DNA of 14,281 nucleotides from Candidatus Hydrogenedentota bacterium (GTDB taxonomy: Bacteria; Hydrogenedentota; Hydrogenedentia; Hydrogenedentales; CAITNO01). Below are positions 12,645 to 14,281 of this stretch, one piece after another; positions within the stretch are counted from its first letter, which is position 1, and each line of letters opens with the position of its first letter. The notes below the pieces were generated by a model that saw only the letters and a program-made list of their open reading frames with translations, was not told the DNA's origin and made no database searches. A program made the translations under genes and the position numbers. The stretch lies in assembly GCA_011046175.1 (NCBI GenBank), contig DSBB01000033.1, forward strand, positions 1-14,281. Direction: 5' to 3'.

Positions 12645-14281
12645 ATGATTGCTTCCCACCAGCCGGACAACTACGATGCGTCAAAAGACCTGCTTTCCGA
12701 TGAGGCGCCCACCGATTTCGCGTCACTCATGGCGTCCATGCCGAAGGAGGCTTCTGATCTGCCGGAATTGCGTGGCCGCGGACGTACCGATTTCGCTTCG
12801 CTGAACGCCAATATGCCGAAGCAACGGCGTGTGGAAATGCCGAATACGCTCGCCGACCATTTCATCAATGTTGTCACACCCTGCCTGATTTTTTTGCTGG
12901 TTGTCTCGGCGCTGATGTTCCTGCTGAATGTCAGGTTTATTTACACCGCGGTGCATGACATGAACCTCCGCTGGTTTTCCATATTCTTCGTCATCGGCGT
13001 GGTGGCATTAAACCGACTCATTGCGCGGGACGGATCGGCGGAAGCCTTTATATACGCTGTCGCGCTTGCCGGTGCGGTGGCGTTATATACCCTTGCCACG
13101 ACGGAACTCTACAGCGTGGGCGCGGTCACACGCAATTTTATGAACAATACGCCGTGGATTGCCTTGCTATTCAACATGGCCGCGGTGGTCTTTGTGTGGT
13201 GGCTGGTAAACCGCCTGACGCACGAGTGCTGTGTGGATGAGAACGCCGTGGCGGGCGACATCGGTATTTTCACCGCCACCGCGGAGCGGTTTCGCAGGAC
13301 ACTGCGTATGGCCGCAGCGCCGCCGCCGCCGCCGTCCGCGCCAAAACATATCGCAAATGTTGACGAGCCCTGGCATGGCATTGCCGCTTATGATCCGCTT
13401 GACGCGGTTAAAAAGGAGCAGACCCCGAGGCCGATGCCAAAAGTGGATTTCAGCCGGAAACTTCCAAAGCGCCATCCGGGGATGGCGTTGTTCTATTTTT
13501 CCGCGCCTGTCATGATACTTTTTTCGCTGGGATTGCGCGTGATTCAACACATGGGCATGCCCGCCGTGCGCATGGGCGCATACTATATGTATGTGTACAC
13601 CTTTTGCGTCCTTGCGTTGCTTACCCTTACATGTCTGCGTCAGCTGCGCGCATATTTTCGCATGCGCCATGTGGCCATGCCGCCCGCGTTGCCGTGGCTC
13701 TGGCTTGCCACCGCCGCCGGAATGATCCTCATAATCATGTGGGGCGCGGCAAACCTGCCAATGCCGAACCTGCCGCCCGTCGCCTATGTGGATGAGCATC
13801 AGGTGGATATGTACAATCCACAGGCTGCGAAAGTGGAACTGCTGGAAGTGACGCCTCCGAGCATGATCATCCTTCAGCGCTGGCGTTTCGTCGAACGCGC
13901 AGACCGCGTGGCCAAAGCCGCCGTGGCGGCGCTGCTGACCTACGCCGTTGTGAAGGGACTGCAATGGCTGGTGGCGTTGCTTCTCGCAAAAAGAAACAAT
14001 CTGCCCCACTGGCTTAACAGGCTGATTACCGCCCTGGCATGGTTGCTGTTCAAAATGTGGCCCGCATTAATGCGGTGGGCGCTGCCGCGACGGCGCATTC
14101 GCATCCAGCGTCATGTGGCGTTAAGCGCGCGCTACAACAACCCGCTGGCGAATCCGGAGGCGCCGCCCATGCCTGTGCGCGATCATATCGCGTACGCATA
14201 CGACGCGCTGCGCGCCCTTGCCACGGATGTGGGCATGCCGCCCAAGCCAAGCATGACACCGTACGAGTTCCTGGAGAATTA
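12645..14281 (+). CDS. Multi-pass membrane protein with C-terminal DUF4129, truncated by the window end
   Basis: Open from the ATG at 12645 (GGGAGGAA 5 bases upstream) to the last base, 545 codons with no stop. Residues 1-65 are cytosolic and carry two copies of TDFASLxAxMPK (23-34 and 48-59). Helices follow at about 70-97, 105-122, 128-148 and 168-187; a soluble loop with a proline run (about 226-230); helices at about 286-306, 310-335 and 350-368; a loop of about 55 residues (VDEHQVDMYNPQ...), probably periplasmic; and a last helix near 425-446. The end (ARYNNPLANP...IAYAYDALRALATDVGMPPKPSMTPYEFLEN) has the DUF4129 pattern, in which a helical pair precedes 'TP.E..'. This domain ends many TgpA-like transglutaminase membrane proteins; no transglutaminase Cys-His-Asp domain is seen in the part present. 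It follows the DUF58 gene by 27 bases and is clearly its partner. Confidence 0.82.
   Translation, partial: MIASHQPDNYDASKDLLSDEAPTDFASLMASMPKEASDLPELRGRGRTDFASLNANMPKQRRVEMPNTLADHFINVVTPCLIFLLVVSALMFLLNVRFIYTAVHDMNLRWFSIFFVIGVVALNRLIARDGSAEAFIYAVALAGAVALYTLATTELYSVGAVTRNFMNNTPWIALLFNMAAVVFVWWLVNRLTHECCVDENAVAGDIGIFTATAERFRRTLRMAAAPPPPPSAPKHIANVDEPWHGIAAYDPLDAVKKEQTPRPMPKVDFSRKLPKRHPGMALFYFSAPVMILFSLGLRVIQHMGMPAVRMGAYYMYVYTFCVLALLTLTCLRQLRAYFRMRHVAMPPALPWLWLATAAGMILIIMWGAANLPMPNLPPVAYVDEHQVDMYNPQAAKVELLEVTPPSMIILQRWRFVERADRVAKAAVAALLTYAVVKGLQWLVALLLAKRNNLPHWLNRLITALAWLLFKMWPALMRWALPRRRIRIQRHVALSARYNNPLANPEAPPMPVRDHIAYAYDALRALATDVGMPPKPSMTPYEFLEN

Noticed and set aside
13167..14009. 280-codon minus-strand open frame opposite the DUF4129 protein
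   Set aside because: It is a His/Arg-rich mirror of a clear membrane protein gene; the plus strand has the ribosome site, helices and the DUF4129 end.

Overview
The window looks like chromosomal DNA of a GC-rich Gram-negative-type bacterium. Gene style, dense co-directional packing and the mix of families (divergent Nramp-like transporter, AnmK, MurQ, SpoIID, DUF58/DUF4129 pair) would fit an uncultured lineage near the planctomycete/Hydrogenedentota/Lentisphaerota side of the tree. That placement is a guess from protein style; no rRNA or other marker is present. No tRNA, rRNA, CRISPR array, insertion sequence or integrase was seen.

Layout: (1) 259-2004 (+) a membrane transporter distantly related to Nramp/SLC11, without the canonical metal-binding motifs and with a long inserted loop. 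(2) 2005-3210, a low-coding, more AT-rich stretch: a probable decayed 3' gene fragment (minus strand, about 2162-2361), then a two-gene minus-strand cassette, DUF4160 followed by DUF2442, then an AT-rich gap with the divergent promoters. (3) 3251-9158 (+), a compact peptidoglycan-recycling run: a GH1-fold protein whose nucleophile Glu is replaced by Gly; a fusion of an N-acetylhexosamine kinase with the MurNAc-6-phosphate etherase MurQ; a secreted SpoIID/LytB-type lytic transglycosylase with a possible SPOR-like region; and AnmK. Start and stop codons overlap (TAATG, TGATG) at two of the three junctions. (4) 9186-11301 (+), a Trm112-like small protein without zinc cysteines, a GHMP sugar kinase, and LipB. 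(5) 11298-14281 (+), a DUF58 protein overlapping lipB by ATGA, then a multi-pass membrane protein with a C-terminal DUF4129 region that runs off the window.

Working together: SpoIID-type enzymes cut denuded glycan and leave 1,6-anhydroMurNAc ends. AnmK turns free anhydroMurNAc into MurNAc-6-phosphate, and the MurQ half of the fusion splits this into GlcNAc-6-phosphate and D-lactate. The kinase half should phosphorylate free GlcNAc (and perhaps MurNAc). The step missing from the set is a glucosaminidase (NagZ role) separating GlcNAc from anhydroMurNAc. The odd GH1-like protein at the head of the run is the only candidate in the window; this is inference. No AmpG-type permease, NagA or NagB is visible here.
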